A stretch of DNA of 64,000 nt from a virus, in the IMG/VR virus record IMGVR_UViG_3300044691_000366, positions 1-64,000 of that record. One strand, given 5' to 3'. How positions within the stretch are numbered: the stretch's first letter is position 1; every line of letters begins with the position of its first letter. Position numbers and translations under genes: made by a program. The notes beneath the pieces were generated by a model. That model was not told where the DNA came from. It did not search any database and saw only the letters and a list, made by a program, of their open reading frames with translations. Positions 15,703 through 23,438 of this stretch are shown here, one piece after another.

Positions 15703-16088
15703 GCTGCGATCACCCTCTGTGCGACCAGGTGCGGCTTCTTCGCGTCGTGCTTGGTGCGACACTTGTCCTTGTTGTTGAGCATCCGCTCGATCTCGGTGAT
15801 GCACACCTCATAGACGTCGACCTTGTGCGAGGTCGCCAGCGCGAACAGGGTATTCTGGACACCCGCGATCTCCTGGGAAAGCTCGCCCGCGACCGGCTTC
15901 TCGAGGAATTCCTCGTAGGCCAGCGCCATCACGTCGGACATTTTCAGCCCGGCGGATCGCATCAGCTCCATTGCCTCTTCGCCGAAGCGAAGGATGCGCT
16001 CGCGCTGGTCATCGATGTTTGCGTCGCCAAAGACAACGCGACCGACGACTTCGACGTTTCGCTGTAGGCCGCGCATTGAGTTGTGCAT
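15699..16088 (-). CDS. MazG-like all-alpha NTP pyrophosphohydrolase
   Basis: This 129-residue all-helical protein has the pattern of the MazG/PRA-PH superfamily: RERILRFGEEAMELMRSAG (EExxE-like metal-binding helix) and, after a spacer, GELSQEIAGVQNTLFALA, where ExxxD is only partly kept (E-I-A-G-V). It may hydrolyse NTPs or alarmones. ATG 16088 follows a GAGATGAC site; a GTG start seven codons upstream lies within the operator and is less likely. Confidence 0.6.
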   Translation of the reverse strand: MHNSMRGLQRNVEVVGRVVFGDANIDDQRERILRFGEEAMELMRSAGLKMSDVMALAYEEFLEKPVAGELSQEIAGVQNTLFALATSHKVDVYEVCITEIERMLNNKDKCRTKHDAKKPHLVAQRVIAA

Positions 16089-16101
16089 GTCATCTCGCTT
16101 G

Positions 16102-16151
16102 TAAGTCACTGTTGACTGTTCACACTATAGCGAAGAACGCAAGGGTTGCGA
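16102..16151 (-). promoter_or_regulatory. Promoter with operator palindrome
   Basis: -35 TCGCAA (16146-16151), 16-bp spacer starting CCCTT, -10 TATAGT (16124-16129), operator TAAGTCACTGTTGACTGT (16102-16119), upstream of the MazG-like gene. Confidence 0.75.
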
Positions 16152-16162
16152 TCGGGAGAACG

Positions 16163-16561
16163 TCAGATTTTAACGGAACCTGTTTTGACGGTGAAGCGGT
16201 CGAGGGGCAGAAAACGCTGCAAAGACCCGCCTTTTGAGGTGAAATTGAGCATTTTATACTGGTTCTTGTCGAAATAGTTCCGCAGGTCGGTCAGGTAAAC
16301 GTCGGCTGTTTCTTTCACGAGGACGCCGACCATGCGGACCCCGGTGACCTTGAGCCGGATCAGGTCTCGGTCGTCAATCGCCCAGGCAGCGGTGCCCAGG
16401 CGGATCGCGGTGGAGATGTCCTTTTCCCCAGCGCGATAGATTTCGCGGATCCTGCGCCACGCCAGGTAGCAGCGGCGGCCGTCCGGGAGCGTGTAGGTCG
16501 CCCCGTAGGTCCGCCGGCCGCGCTTATTTAGTTCGATGGAGATTGACGACGTTCGCTTCAT
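16163..16561 (-). CDS. Hypothetical protein, 132 aa
   Basis: Not recognised. Basic N-terminus (MKRTSSISIELNKRGRRTYG) and mixed alpha/beta content. Overlaps the ASCH-domain gene by 38 bases. A promoter for the next operon starts just after its stop codon. Confidence 0.55.
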   Translation of the reverse strand: MKRTSSISIELNKRGRRTYGATYTLPDGRRCYLAWRRIREIYRAGEKDISTAIRLGTAAWAIDDRDLIRLKVTGVRMVGVLVKETADVYLTDLRNYFDKNQYKMLNFTSKGGSLQRFLPLDRFTVKTGSVKI

Positions 16562-16979
16562 CGGGCCACAACCATATTCCTTGTGCCCCTCTGCAGGGGA
16601 TCGGTTTGTCGAGCGCCTGGTGGTCTCGGCAGCGCCAGGCGTAGCGCCCAGGTCGCCAATCTCCGTAGATCAGCTCCTCTTCCGTGGTGTCCTCGATATC
16701 GTCGTCGGTGATGATATCGCTCGAATTGACGTAAACCGTGCCGACGAGGGCGCCGTGCACCAGCTCGTCGAAAGGCGGCAGACCCGTCTTTTCGTAGTAT
16801 TCCATGAACTTGGGGTCATCGAACACCATCCGCTGTTCCGGCTTGATAGTCTTCGTGGAGGCGATGCCGAGCCGCTGACGCAGCACGGTTGCCGGCGCCG
16901 GGAAGGGCCGGGTCTCATTCAGCTTGAAGCCGTGGACCAGCAGGCTGGCATAGGGTTGCCACAGGGAAATAACGCGCAT
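16524..16979 (-). CDS. ASCH-domain protein
   Basis: The start MRVISLWQPYASLLVHGFK is typical of the ASCH domain, a PUA-like fold: ISLWQPYA, then the K-x-x-E-T-R-P-F element (KLNETRPF), a LVGTVYV strand and a final GAQGIWLW. Such domains are thought to bind RNA or modified nucleotides, and some are nucleases or hydrolases. Length 151 residues. A longer frame to 17087 has no similarity. Confidence 0.7.
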   Translation of the reverse strand: MRVISLWQPYASLLVHGFKLNETRPFPAPATVLRQRLGIASTKTIKPEQRMVFDDPKFMEYYEKTGLPPFDELVHGALVGTVYVNSSDIITDDDIEDTTEEELIYGDWRPGRYAWRCRDHQALDKPIPCRGAQGIWLWPDEANVVNLHRTK

Positions 16980-17010
16980 TGAAGAACTCCTCGAATCAGG
17001 GCGCGCCACG

Positions 17011-17226
17011 TTATATTTCTTCATCCCCCTCGGCGAGGGCTTCGATGCCCTCGACCCACGCAACGCCAATTTGGTCTGTATGATCAATTTCCCAGATCAA
17101 ATCCATATCCGCACTGCGACCCAAAGCGCGCACCTTCGCCGCCTCATCATCTGCGCCGTCCACGTCGACGGTGGTCTTTTCAACCACCGTCGACTCGCGA
17201 ACCAATGTGACGCGGCTTATCGTCAT
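17011..17226 (-). CDS. Small acidic hypothetical protein, 71 aa
   Basis: Not recognised. Acidic C-terminal half ending EALAEGDEEI. ATG 17226 overlaps the stop of the RecA-like gene (ATGA), so it is co-translated with the recombinase and could be a partner or regulator. Confidence 0.55.
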   Translation of the reverse strand: MTISRVTLVRESTVVEKTTVDVDGADDEAAKVRALGRSADMDLIWEIDHTDQIGVAWVEGIEALAEGDEEI

Positions 17227-18317
17227 GCTGCGACCGTCTCCGGCTCGGACTCAGCGCCTTCGATGATCTCGGCAACGGTCGCAGGTTCGTAGGCGGCAGG
17301 CAGCATGTCGATCAGCTCCTTCAACTTGCCTTCCTTCTCGATCAGGCGGGCGAGCGTCTCCTTGCCCTTCTGCACGCCGTTCCACATGACGAAGCCCGGC
17401 TTGCCGATCGGGAGAATCTTCTCCGCGACCAGGAATTCGATCATCGACCGCTCGACGTCGAAGCGACCGGTGCCGTCCTTCATGAACATGAAGCGCCAGG
17501 TCGCCTTGAGCCAGGGTCGCGAGACCTTGTTCTTGATGACGACGCCGGTGATTTCAGAGCCCAGAACCTCTTTTGACTCACCTTCGCCGCGAGTGATCTT
17601 GGTCGCGCCGAGCATGACGCGCTGCGACGAGTAGAACTTCGGGGCGTCGCCGCCGGGCGTGGTCCGCGGATCGCCGTAGACGACGCCGATCTTGGTCCGC
17701 ACCTGGTTGAGGAAGATCGCGCAGATGTTGAGTTCCTCGACATACTGGTTGAAGGCGGGAAAATGCGCTGACGTGGCGCGAGCGAGCGCCGCAGTATCAT
17801 TCATGTTCCGGGTCCGGGGATCGCGGTCCTTCTTCGTCTTCATGTCCATAAGCACCGACTGCGGCACCATCGACGCCAGTGAATCGAACACCCAGGCGAT
17901 CGGGGCTTCGGGGGCGATCAGCTTCTTCTCGCGGATGTGAGTCGCTGCCTGAACGCATAGCGAAATGCTGTCCTCGAATGTGCGCGGGGTCTTGTAGATG
18001 AACGTGCCGTTGATCTTGAGGCCGAGATTTGGCGCCAGGATCTGGGAGAACGACCGTTCGTGATCGGAGAAGGCGGCGATACCGCCCATGCGCTGGGCTG
18101 CGGCCATGGCGCAGGTTGCGATCGCGGTCTTGCCGGCTGACGGCGGCCCGGACATTTCGGCCATGCGACGGCAGGCGAAACCCCCGTTCCATTTGTTCGA
18201 CAGGGCGTGGTTGAACGGCGCGTAGCCGGTGTCCAAGAACGTATCGACGGTGCTCTCGTCGTCGTTCTTGCCGATTGCGCCACTCAGGCTCTTTGCGATG
18301 TCTTCGGCGGATGCCAT
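17223..18317 (-). CDS. RecA/UvsX-like recombinase
   Basis: This 364-residue strand-exchange ATPase has Walker A GPPSAGKTA (about 57-65), Walker B WVFDSLASMV and an L1-like segment. An NQVRTKIGVVYGDP motif follows the typical RecA pattern NQxRxKIGVxxG, with TPGG after it. The sequence is closer to bacterial RecA organisation than to T4 UvsX, but shorter motifs differ. It should form filaments on ssDNA with the SSB at 20893 and help recombination-dependent replication. Confidence 0.88.
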   Translation of the reverse strand: MASAEDIAKSLSGAIGKNDDESTVDTFLDTGYAPFNHALSNKWNGGFACRRMAEMSGPPSAGKTAIATCAMAAAQRMGGIAAFSDHERSFSQILAPNLGLKINGTFIYKTPRTFEDSISLCVQAATHIREKKLIAPEAPIAWVFDSLASMVPQSVLMDMKTKKDRDPRTRNMNDTAALARATSAHFPAFNQYVEELNICAIFLNQVRTKIGVVYGDPRTTPGGDAPKFYSSQRVMLGATKITRGEGESKEVLGSEITGVVIKNKVSRPWLKATWRFMFMKDGTGRFDVERSMIEFLVAEKILPIGKPGFVMWNGVQKGKETLARLIEKEGKLKELIDMLPAAYEPATVAEIIEGAESEPETVAA

Positions 18318-18338
18318 TTTGGTCTCTCTTTCTTGGGG

Positions 18339-19037
18339 TTATTCAGAATCGATGAAGCCGGCGAGCTTGATGCCCTTGTGGACCGGGTCGGGGATTTCGC
18401 CGGCCATATCCGGCATGGGATTGGCTGGCTTCACGCCGCCGTTCAGTTCGAACACGGTCGGGCCGGGCACGCCGGTCCCTTCTTCGCGCACCAGTCGCCC
18501 GGTCGCCTTGTGATCGTTGGTCGGTCGCTTGCCGACTGCCACCAGGACGACGGGCTCGGGGATGTAGGCGCTTTCGCGCGCCTCCAGCGCTTCGAGCGCT
18601 GCGTCATCCTCATCGTCGATGATCTCTTCGGGCGCTGGAACAACGGTGCGTGTCAGCGGCGCCGGCTGTGCTGCGGTCGGAACCTTCAGCACAAGATCAG
18701 GGCCTGGAATGATCTTGCTCGTGTGTCTGTCTACGTGACCGCCCAGAATGACCAGATCCTTGGTCGGCGGTGCATACTCCGCATCGAGCGAGAACGTCGC
18801 GCCCCTGATCTTTTCGGCCGCATTAAGCGCGTTGCCGATATCCTGCTTCATCGCTTCAAGCTGGATTACCAGGAAGGCGACGGCCTTCTCGGCGTCGGTT
18901 GATCCAAAATTCACGGCATGTTCTTCGATCACTACTCCAACCTGACGAATAGCTTTGCCGGCATTCATCACAAGCATTTCGAACACGGCTCGCGAGTTTT
19001 CGGGTTTTGTCGTCATTCTGCGGGGTTGCCGGCTCAT
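18339..19037 (-). CDS. Hypothetical protein, 232 aa, with helical N-terminal domain
   Basis: Not recognised. MSRQPRRMTTK starts at ATG 19037, overlapping the exonuclease stop (ATGA). Residues about 20-95 look helical; the C-terminal half is Pro/Glu/Asp-rich and probably disordered, with an acidic patch (PEEIIDDEDDAALEALEARE). It lies between the exonuclease and recombinase genes, so a replication or recombination accessory role is possible. Confidence 0.55.
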   Translation of the reverse strand: MSRQPRRMTTKPENSRAVFEMLVMNAGKAIRQVGVVIEEHAVNFGSTDAEKAVAFLVIQLEAMKQDIGNALNAAEKIRGATFSLDAEYAPPTKDLVILGGHVDRHTSKIIPGPDLVLKVPTAAQPAPLTRTVVPAPEEIIDDEDDAALEALEARESAYIPEPVVLVAVGKRPTNDHKATGRLVREEGTGVPGPTVFELNGGVKPANPMPDMAGEIPDPVHKGIKLAGFIDSE

Positions 19038-19984
19038 GCTGCTATCGCCTCTTCCTGCGGGCCAAAGGGCGCGCACCAATCTTCAAGTTTCGTGGTGATC
19101 GAGTTGAACAGGAACTGCTCACAGAACGTGCCGAACGCGGGCACGTCGAGCTGACCCTTGACTAACTGCAAATTGACCGGCGCCGGCCGCTCCGCTGTGC
19201 TCAGATCCATCAGGCGCATGTTGCGTCGGAACAGATCCTGTTTTTCGTCGCTGGTCGCGAAGTCGCGGAACTTTTTGTGCAGCTTGGTGATGTCGATGGT
19301 CTTGTCGGCGCACTGGTTGAGGAACGCTGCGACCGAGCCATACTGGTTGATGAACTCTTTCGCGCCCTTCTCGCCGATCTTGCCGACGCCAGAGATATTG
19401 TCGCCGAGATCGCCCATGAGACACTTCACCTCAAGGTGCGCGCGCGGGGAGGGGACGCCCTGCTTCTCCATGATGTTGCCGACCGTGACGAACTTGTTCC
19501 GGTCCTTGATCGGATCGCGCCAGGCAACCTTGGACCGCACGAGCTGGATCCAGTCCTCGTCGGCCGAGAGCATCATGATCCGCGAGCCCTGCGGCGCGTA
19601 GCGCTCGACCAGGAGACCAGCGAGATCGTCCGCCTCGTAATTGAGCGCCGAGAGCTGCTTGACGCCGAGCAGCGACAGGCCCTCGCGGATGAAGGGAAGC
19701 TGGGTTTTCAGATCAGCCTTGAGCTTCTTGGACTTGATTTCGTGGGGCATGACCGCGGGCTTGTCGCGGTTTGCCTTGTATTCGGCGAACACGTGATGGC
19801 GCCAGGATGACTTGTCCCAGAGCACGACCGGCTCGAAGGCGCGGAACACGTCCATGATCGGCCGCATCGAGCGCATGAACCCGTAGATCGCTTGCGTGGG
19901 CTGGTCGCCGCAGCGCATCGGCGTCATGTGGTTCTGGGCAGAAGCCACATTCGGACCATCAATGAGTAAATAGTTACGCGGCAT
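19034..19984 (-). CDS. 5'-3' exonuclease (FEN/RNase H-like, PIN fold)
   Basis: 316 residues starting MPRNYLLIDGPNVASAQNHM. Acidic metal ligands are visible in LLIDGPN, NYEADDLAG and LSADEDW. An H3TH region follows: CLMGDLGDNISGVGKIGEKG. The family removes RNA primers and flaps in lagging-strand synthesis. The start was placed at 19984, where the downstream end of the HNH gene overlaps by 11 bases; the longer frame is out of family. Confidence 0.88.
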   Translation of the reverse strand: MPRNYLLIDGPNVASAQNHMTPMRCGDQPTQAIYGFMRSMRPIMDVFRAFEPVVLWDKSSWRHHVFAEYKANRDKPAVMPHEIKSKKLKADLKTQLPFIREGLSLLGVKQLSALNYEADDLAGLLVERYAPQGSRIMMLSADEDWIQLVRSKVAWRDPIKDRNKFVTVGNIMEKQGVPSPRAHLEVKCLMGDLGDNISGVGKIGEKGAKEFINQYGSVAAFLNQCADKTIDITKLHKKFRDFATSDEKQDLFRRNMRLMDLSTAERPAPVNLQLVKGQLDVPAFGTFCEQFLFNSITTKLEDWCAPFGPQEEAIAA

Positions 19985-20519
19985 CAATATGCTTCCAATC
20001 TCGCTCGCGCTTGATGTTATAGATGGTCGATTTATGCACGCCAAATTCGCGAGCGATTTGAGCACCAACGTCACCCCGAGCCAAGCGCCTCTTGATCTCA
20101 GCGACCTGTGGCTCAGTCAATATTGAGAATCCGTTTTTCGATCCGCGCGCAGTGCGGCCGTTGCGATCTCGGTCCTCTGAATTTCCCCTTCGGCTGTCCC
20201 AGCGAAGGTTGCTTAGAACGGAATTGGATCGAATATCATCTTCGTGGCACCCCTCCTCGCCGGGCGGGCAGGGGCCGCGAAACGCCTGAAGGATCAAAGA
20301 ATGAACTGTTCGATTTCTCGAAATTCCAGGCATTCTCAGGTGAACAGAAGGATATCCATTTGATGGATCGATACCGACCTTGCGCATCTTGCCGCCGCGA
20401 GGAACATTTCGAATATCTCGGCGCGGCACTCCGTAGACTCGACCGAGGCTCGATATCTCGTAAAAGCCTTCAAAACCGACTACGTCGCGCCACTCTTCGC
20501 CTGGCAGGTAATTCTTCAC
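19974..20519 (-). CDS. NUMOD4/HNH homing endonuclease
   Basis: The 181-residue free-standing endonuclease begins with a NUMOD4 motif (EEWRDVVGFEGFYEISSLGR), has a degenerate HNH core (VHSLILQAFRGPCP, CHEDDIRSNSVLSNLRWD) and ends with a helix-turn-helix (GAQIAREFGVHKSTIYNIKR) that would read the target site. It lies exactly between the 90-aa gene and the exonuclease start, so it probably inserted there. Confidence 0.85.
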   Translation of the reverse strand: MKNYLPGEEWRDVVGFEGFYEISSLGRVYGVPRRDIRNVPRGGKMRKVGIDPSNGYPSVHLRMPGISRNRTVHSLILQAFRGPCPPGEEGCHEDDIRSNSVLSNLRWDSRRGNSEDRDRNGRTARGSKNGFSILTEPQVAEIKRRLARGDVGAQIAREFGVHKSTIYNIKRERDWKHIDAA

Positions 20520-20788
20520 AGAGAAACTTCCAAAATAACGACCCAGGGCAGCACTTTTTCCTCGCCGTCAGGCTCCTCGACGTTGAACACGCGGACGTTT
20601 TCGTGATTGAATTCGGCTTCCAAGAGGGCTTCATCCGAGGGCATATCATCCTCATCGTAAGTCTCTCGGAGCAGCTCGATCATGTAGGCTTTCCACAGGT
20701 CAAGCGCGCGCTCTGCGGTCTCTGCCCAGACAACCTGGTCACGATTGTTACCTTCGACGTCGGAGGCGACGACAAGAAAAATCTGCAT
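20516..20788 (-). CDS. Hypothetical acidic protein, 90 aa
   Basis: Not recognised. MQIFLVVASDVEGNNRDQVV starts a small alpha/beta protein (VVWAETAERALDLWKAYM, NVRVFNVEEPDGEE). Overlaps the HNH gene by ATGA. It lies after the SSB terminator. Confidence 0.6.
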   Translation of the reverse strand: MQIFLVVASDVEGNNRDQVVWAETAERALDLWKAYMIELLRETYDEDDMPSDEALLEAEFNHENVRVFNVEEPDGEEKVLPWVVILEVSL

Positions 20789-20816
20789 GGCTGAAAATCT
20801 CGTCTGAGGAAGAAAA

Positions 20817-20885
20817 GGCGGCGCGCTACCGGGGAAGCAGCGCGCCGCTGACGGTCGGGTGGAAAGGGGACTAAAACACCCGACC
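20817..20885 (-). terminator. Terminator after the SSB gene (two hairpins)
   Basis: On the minus strand a 9-bp hairpin GGTCGGGTG/CACCCGACC pattern (20853-20885) is followed by a second 9-bp stem CGGCGCGCT/AGCGCGCCG (20819-20847) and then CCTTTTC. The second is a standard intrinsic terminator for the ssb transcript. Confidence 0.8.
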
Positions 20886-20892
20886 TAACTGG

Positions 20893-22032
20893 TTACTCGT
20901 CGAGACCGGCGAGCATCTCGTCGATCTCGTCCTGCGGCAGAGCAGCGCCGAAACCGTCATCCTTCGAGACGGTCGAGTCGACTGCGGCGGCCTTGGCTGC
21001 GGCCGTCTTCGTAGCGGCAGCAGCCTTCTTCTTGGCGGCGAGCGCGGCCATCTTCTCGTTCAGTTCGCGCTCCTCCTTCTCGTCGTCGGTCTCGACCGTG
21101 GCAGCTTTTGCCCTGGCTGCGACTTCCGCGGCGGCCTTCGCCAAGGCTTCCGCGGCATCCTTCGCCGCCTTCACCACCCTGCGAGCGGCGATCTTTTCGG
21201 CCAACTCGCGTTCTTCCTTCTCGTCGTCGGACTCGGCGACTTCTTCCTCGACGATCTCGGCGATTTCCGCATCCTCGACAACCGAGCTGGTCAACAGACC
21301 AGCGGGGCGGTGCGCGAGAGCGGCGGTCTTGAGACCATCGGTGTTGATGCCGGTCATGTTCGAGATCGCGAGCATGGCCTTCGGTTCGTCACCGCGGAAG
21401 AACTCCTTCTCGATGTGCGCCAACAGATCGGGCATACGAGTGAGAATGTCCCTGTCGACCTTGTCGGACTTCGGGGCGACCTGAACGCGATACTTCGTGT
21501 CGAAGCCGCGGCCCGAGCGCTCGATGACCAGGTCAACGCCGGTATCGGGATCGAGAATGTCGACGTCATCGGCGAGGTAGGTTTCCCAGGTCGAGCAGAT
21601 GTCGGCGAATGCACCGCCGGTGAGTTCGACGATCTGCGGTTCGGGGCTCTTGTCGGCGCCGGACTTGACCAGAGCGACCACGACCGCGGTCTTCTTGGTC
21701 TTCCACTCCTTGATGATCGCCAGCTCTTCGTCGCTGGTAACCGCCTTGGAGGCGCGATCGATGGCGGTGCAGGTTGCGCATGGCTTGCCGTAGACTTCGT
21801 CATGGCAACCGACGACCGCGACGGGCTTGCCGTCCTTCTCGGTCTTGATCCAATGCACCCCGAGTTCCTTCCAGAACTTGCCGGTGCCACCTGCAGCGAC
21901 GGTGTCTTTCGGGGCGATCAGAAGGCGAAGGGTGGTCTTGCCTTCCTTCAGCTTCACGGAGTTGCCCCCGCGGGAATATCTGTTCTTGGCGTTCTTAACG
22001 AGCGCGAGGAGAGCTGCGGACTGAATTGACAT
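20893..22032 (-). CDS. Single-stranded DNA-binding protein (T4 gp32-like)
   Basis: 379 residues. The N-terminal 110 residues include a basic KNRYSRGGNSVKL segment, and the zinc-type element HWIK...GCH...CATC is like the His-Cys3 zinc ribbon of gp32-type SSBs. A long Ala/Lys/Glu-rich linker with two DDEKEEREL repeats follows. The tail is acidic (LPQDEIDEMLAGLDE), as in gp32, where it recruits replication and recombination partners. ATG 22032 was preferred over an upstream TTG at 22050. It has its own promoter and terminator, as expected for an abundant protein. Confidence 0.8.
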   Translation of the reverse strand: MSIQSAALLALVKNAKNRYSRGGNSVKLKEGKTTLRLLIAPKDTVAAGGTGKFWKELGVHWIKTEKDGKPVAVVGCHDEVYGKPCATCTAIDRASKAVTSDEELAIIKEWKTKKTAVVVALVKSGADKSPEPQIVELTGGAFADICSTWETYLADDVDILDPDTGVDLVIERSGRGFDTKYRVQVAPKSDKVDRDILTRMPDLLAHIEKEFFRGDEPKAMLAISNMTGINTDGLKTAALAHRPAGLLTSSVVEDAEIAEIVEEEVAESDDEKEERELAEKIAARRVVKAAKDAAEALAKAAAEVAARAKAATVETDDEKEERELNEKMAALAAKKKAAAATKTAAAKAAAVDSTVSKDDGFGAALPQDEIDEMLAGLDE

Positions 22033-22111
22033 TTTGGCGTTTGCTTTCAAAGACTTATGGCTGGGGACTGGTGATTGAGACTACTTTTTCGCGATTTAGC
22101 GAATTAGCACT

Positions 22112-22142
22112 TTCAATATAGCGAAAACTTCAAGGGTTCTGT
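22112..22142 (-). promoter_or_regulatory. Promoter of the SSB gene
   Basis: -10 TATATT (22115-22120) preceded by CGC, and a spacer AACCCTTGAAGTTTTC of the same type as the other promoters. No operator palindrome follows, so this promoter may escape the common repressor. Confidence 0.6.
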
Positions 22143-22148
22143 CTGGGG

Positions 22149-22484
22149 TCAGAGCACCTCTGCGGTGACAGTGGCGACGCCGGCTCCGATGATGCCGATC
22201 GCGCGGGCCGCAGCGGTCGAGAGATCGAGCACTCGGCCGCGAACGAACGGGCCGCGATCGTTGACCGTGACGATGACGCTACGACCGGCGTGGGTGACCC
22301 GTAGCTTGGTGCCGAACGGCAGCGAGCGATGGGCGCAGGTCATGGCGTTCTGGTTGAAGCGCTGGCCCGAGGCTGTTCGACTGCCGGACTCGTTGCCGTA
22401 GTAGGAGGCTTTGCCTGTGAAGCTGCCGGCATGGGATGCGCCGCTGATCATCAGGGCGAGCGAAAGGGTGGCGAGAAACCGCAT
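22149..22484 (-). CDS. RlpA-like cell-wall protein with signal peptide
   Basis: A 111-residue protein with a signal peptide (MRFLATLSLALMISGASHA) and one double-psi beta-barrel domain: GKASYYGNESGSRTASGQRF, CAHRSLPFGTKLRV, VNDRGPFVRGRVLDLS. RlpA proteins act on peptidoglycan. In a phage it could weaken the cell wall for entry or lysis. It is the only recognisable wall-active enzyme in the window. Confidence 0.8.
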   Translation of the reverse strand: MRFLATLSLALMISGASHAGSFTGKASYYGNESGSRTASGQRFNQNAMTCAHRSLPFGTKLRVTHAGRSVIVTVNDRGPFVRGRVLDLSTAAARAIGIIGAGVATVTAEVL

Positions 22485-22505
22485 TACGAGGAGATCCTTG
22501 TTTTG

Positions 22506-22835
22506 TTAGGAGGAGAGGCCGACCGCTTGACGACCACGACGACGCGCCATATCGGCGCGGATTCTTTTGTGCAGGGAGTCGAGGCGAGCCTGGTGACGCC
22601 GCGTGTTCCAGCGGCGGACGAAGCTGATACGACCAATTCGGTCATAGATTGCGACCATGCTGACCACGAGCAGGTAGATCGCAAGACCGACGAAGAAGCC
22701 GACCACGAACCAGATCGCGGGCCAAAACAGCAGAATCGCCCAAGTTTCCCACCTGAGCCAGTCGGTCGGGCCGAGCAGCGCCAGATTCGTCAGGATGCCG
22801 AAGCCCGAATAGAAGGCGAGGAAGGTGATTCTCAT
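22506..22835 (-). CDS. Membrane protein, 109 aa
   Basis: Not recognised. Starts MRITFLAFYSGFGILTNLAL at ATG 22835. Two to three hydrophobic segments (WAILLFWPAIWFVVGFFVG, IYLLVVSMVAIY) are followed by a strongly basic C-terminal tail (RRWNTRRHQARL), probably cytoplasmic. It precedes the RlpA-like gene, which makes a role in envelope modification or lysis possible. Confidence 0.6.
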   Translation of the reverse strand: MRITFLAFYSGFGILTNLALLGPTDWLRWETWAILLFWPAIWFVVGFFVGLAIYLLVVSMVAIYDRIGRISFVRRWNTRRHQARLDSLHKRIRADMARRRGRQAVGLSS

Positions 22836-22839
22836 GGTG

Positions 22840-23376
22840 TTATTCCTTGCTTGCGACGCGCGCCTTGGCGCGTTCGAGAATGGCTTCGCGTGCGCTCTGC
22901 TCCATGATGCGAAACTCGCCGCTTCGCTCCTGACGTGAGTCATGCCCCTGCTGTTCGAGCATGCCCTTGCGCTGATGAAAGGCTTCGACAGCGACGGCAC
23001 AGTTGGCGGCGATCTGCTTTGCTTCGTTGAGGCCCTTCTCCAGGGCGATCACCAGCGGGTGGGCCGTTACACAGGCGGCCAGATAGGGCTCGGTGAACTT
23101 CGAGCCCTTTTCGACGGCGCCGTCGCGGGTGTTGCGATAGACCTTGGCTTCGGCGATTTTCAGCTTCAACTTGATGTCGTTGACCTGATGCACAGCCATC
23201 GCGTGGAGATCGCCATAGTAGCTGGCGAGTCCGGCTTGCTTCATGAAGGCGTCGTTCAGATCGACCATCGAATAGGTCAGATCCGCCTTGAACTTCTCGG
23301 CGTCGATGAAGTTCTTGACCTTGAAGACGATCGGCTTCCTCGGCTCGATCGGCAGCGTTTCAGCGATATCGGTCAT
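22840..23376 (-). CDS. Conserved-looking helical protein of the replication module, 178 aa
   Basis: I cannot name a family with certainty. The pattern is helical throughout (LASYYGDLHAMAVHQVNDIK, GLNEAKQIAANCAVAVEAF, QRKGMLEQQG) and resembles small coiled-coil proteins found near SSB and recombination genes in other phages. It is the first gene behind the operator at 23390-23407 when started at ATG 23376, and lies between the polymerase and SSB genes. Confidence 0.55.
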   Translation of the reverse strand: MTDIAETLPIEPRKPIVFKVKNFIDAEKFKADLTYSMVDLNDAFMKQAGLASYYGDLHAMAVHQVNDIKLKLKIAEAKVYRNTRDGAVEKGSKFTEPYLAACVTAHPLVIALEKGLNEAKQIAANCAVAVEAFHQRKGMLEQQGHDSRQERSGEFRIMEQSAREAILERAKARVASKE

Positions 23377-23389
23377 TCGTTCCTCGTGA

Positions 23390-23438
23390 ACAGTCAATTC
23401 TTACTGTTTAGTTATAGCAAAAAGATCGAGGGTTTAGT
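23390..23438 (-). promoter_or_regulatory. Promoter with operator palindrome
   Basis: Operator ACAGTCAATTCTTACTGT (23390-23407), -10 TATAAC (23411-23416, after TGC), -35 near GACTAA. It overlaps the end of the polymerase C-part gene. Confidence 0.7.
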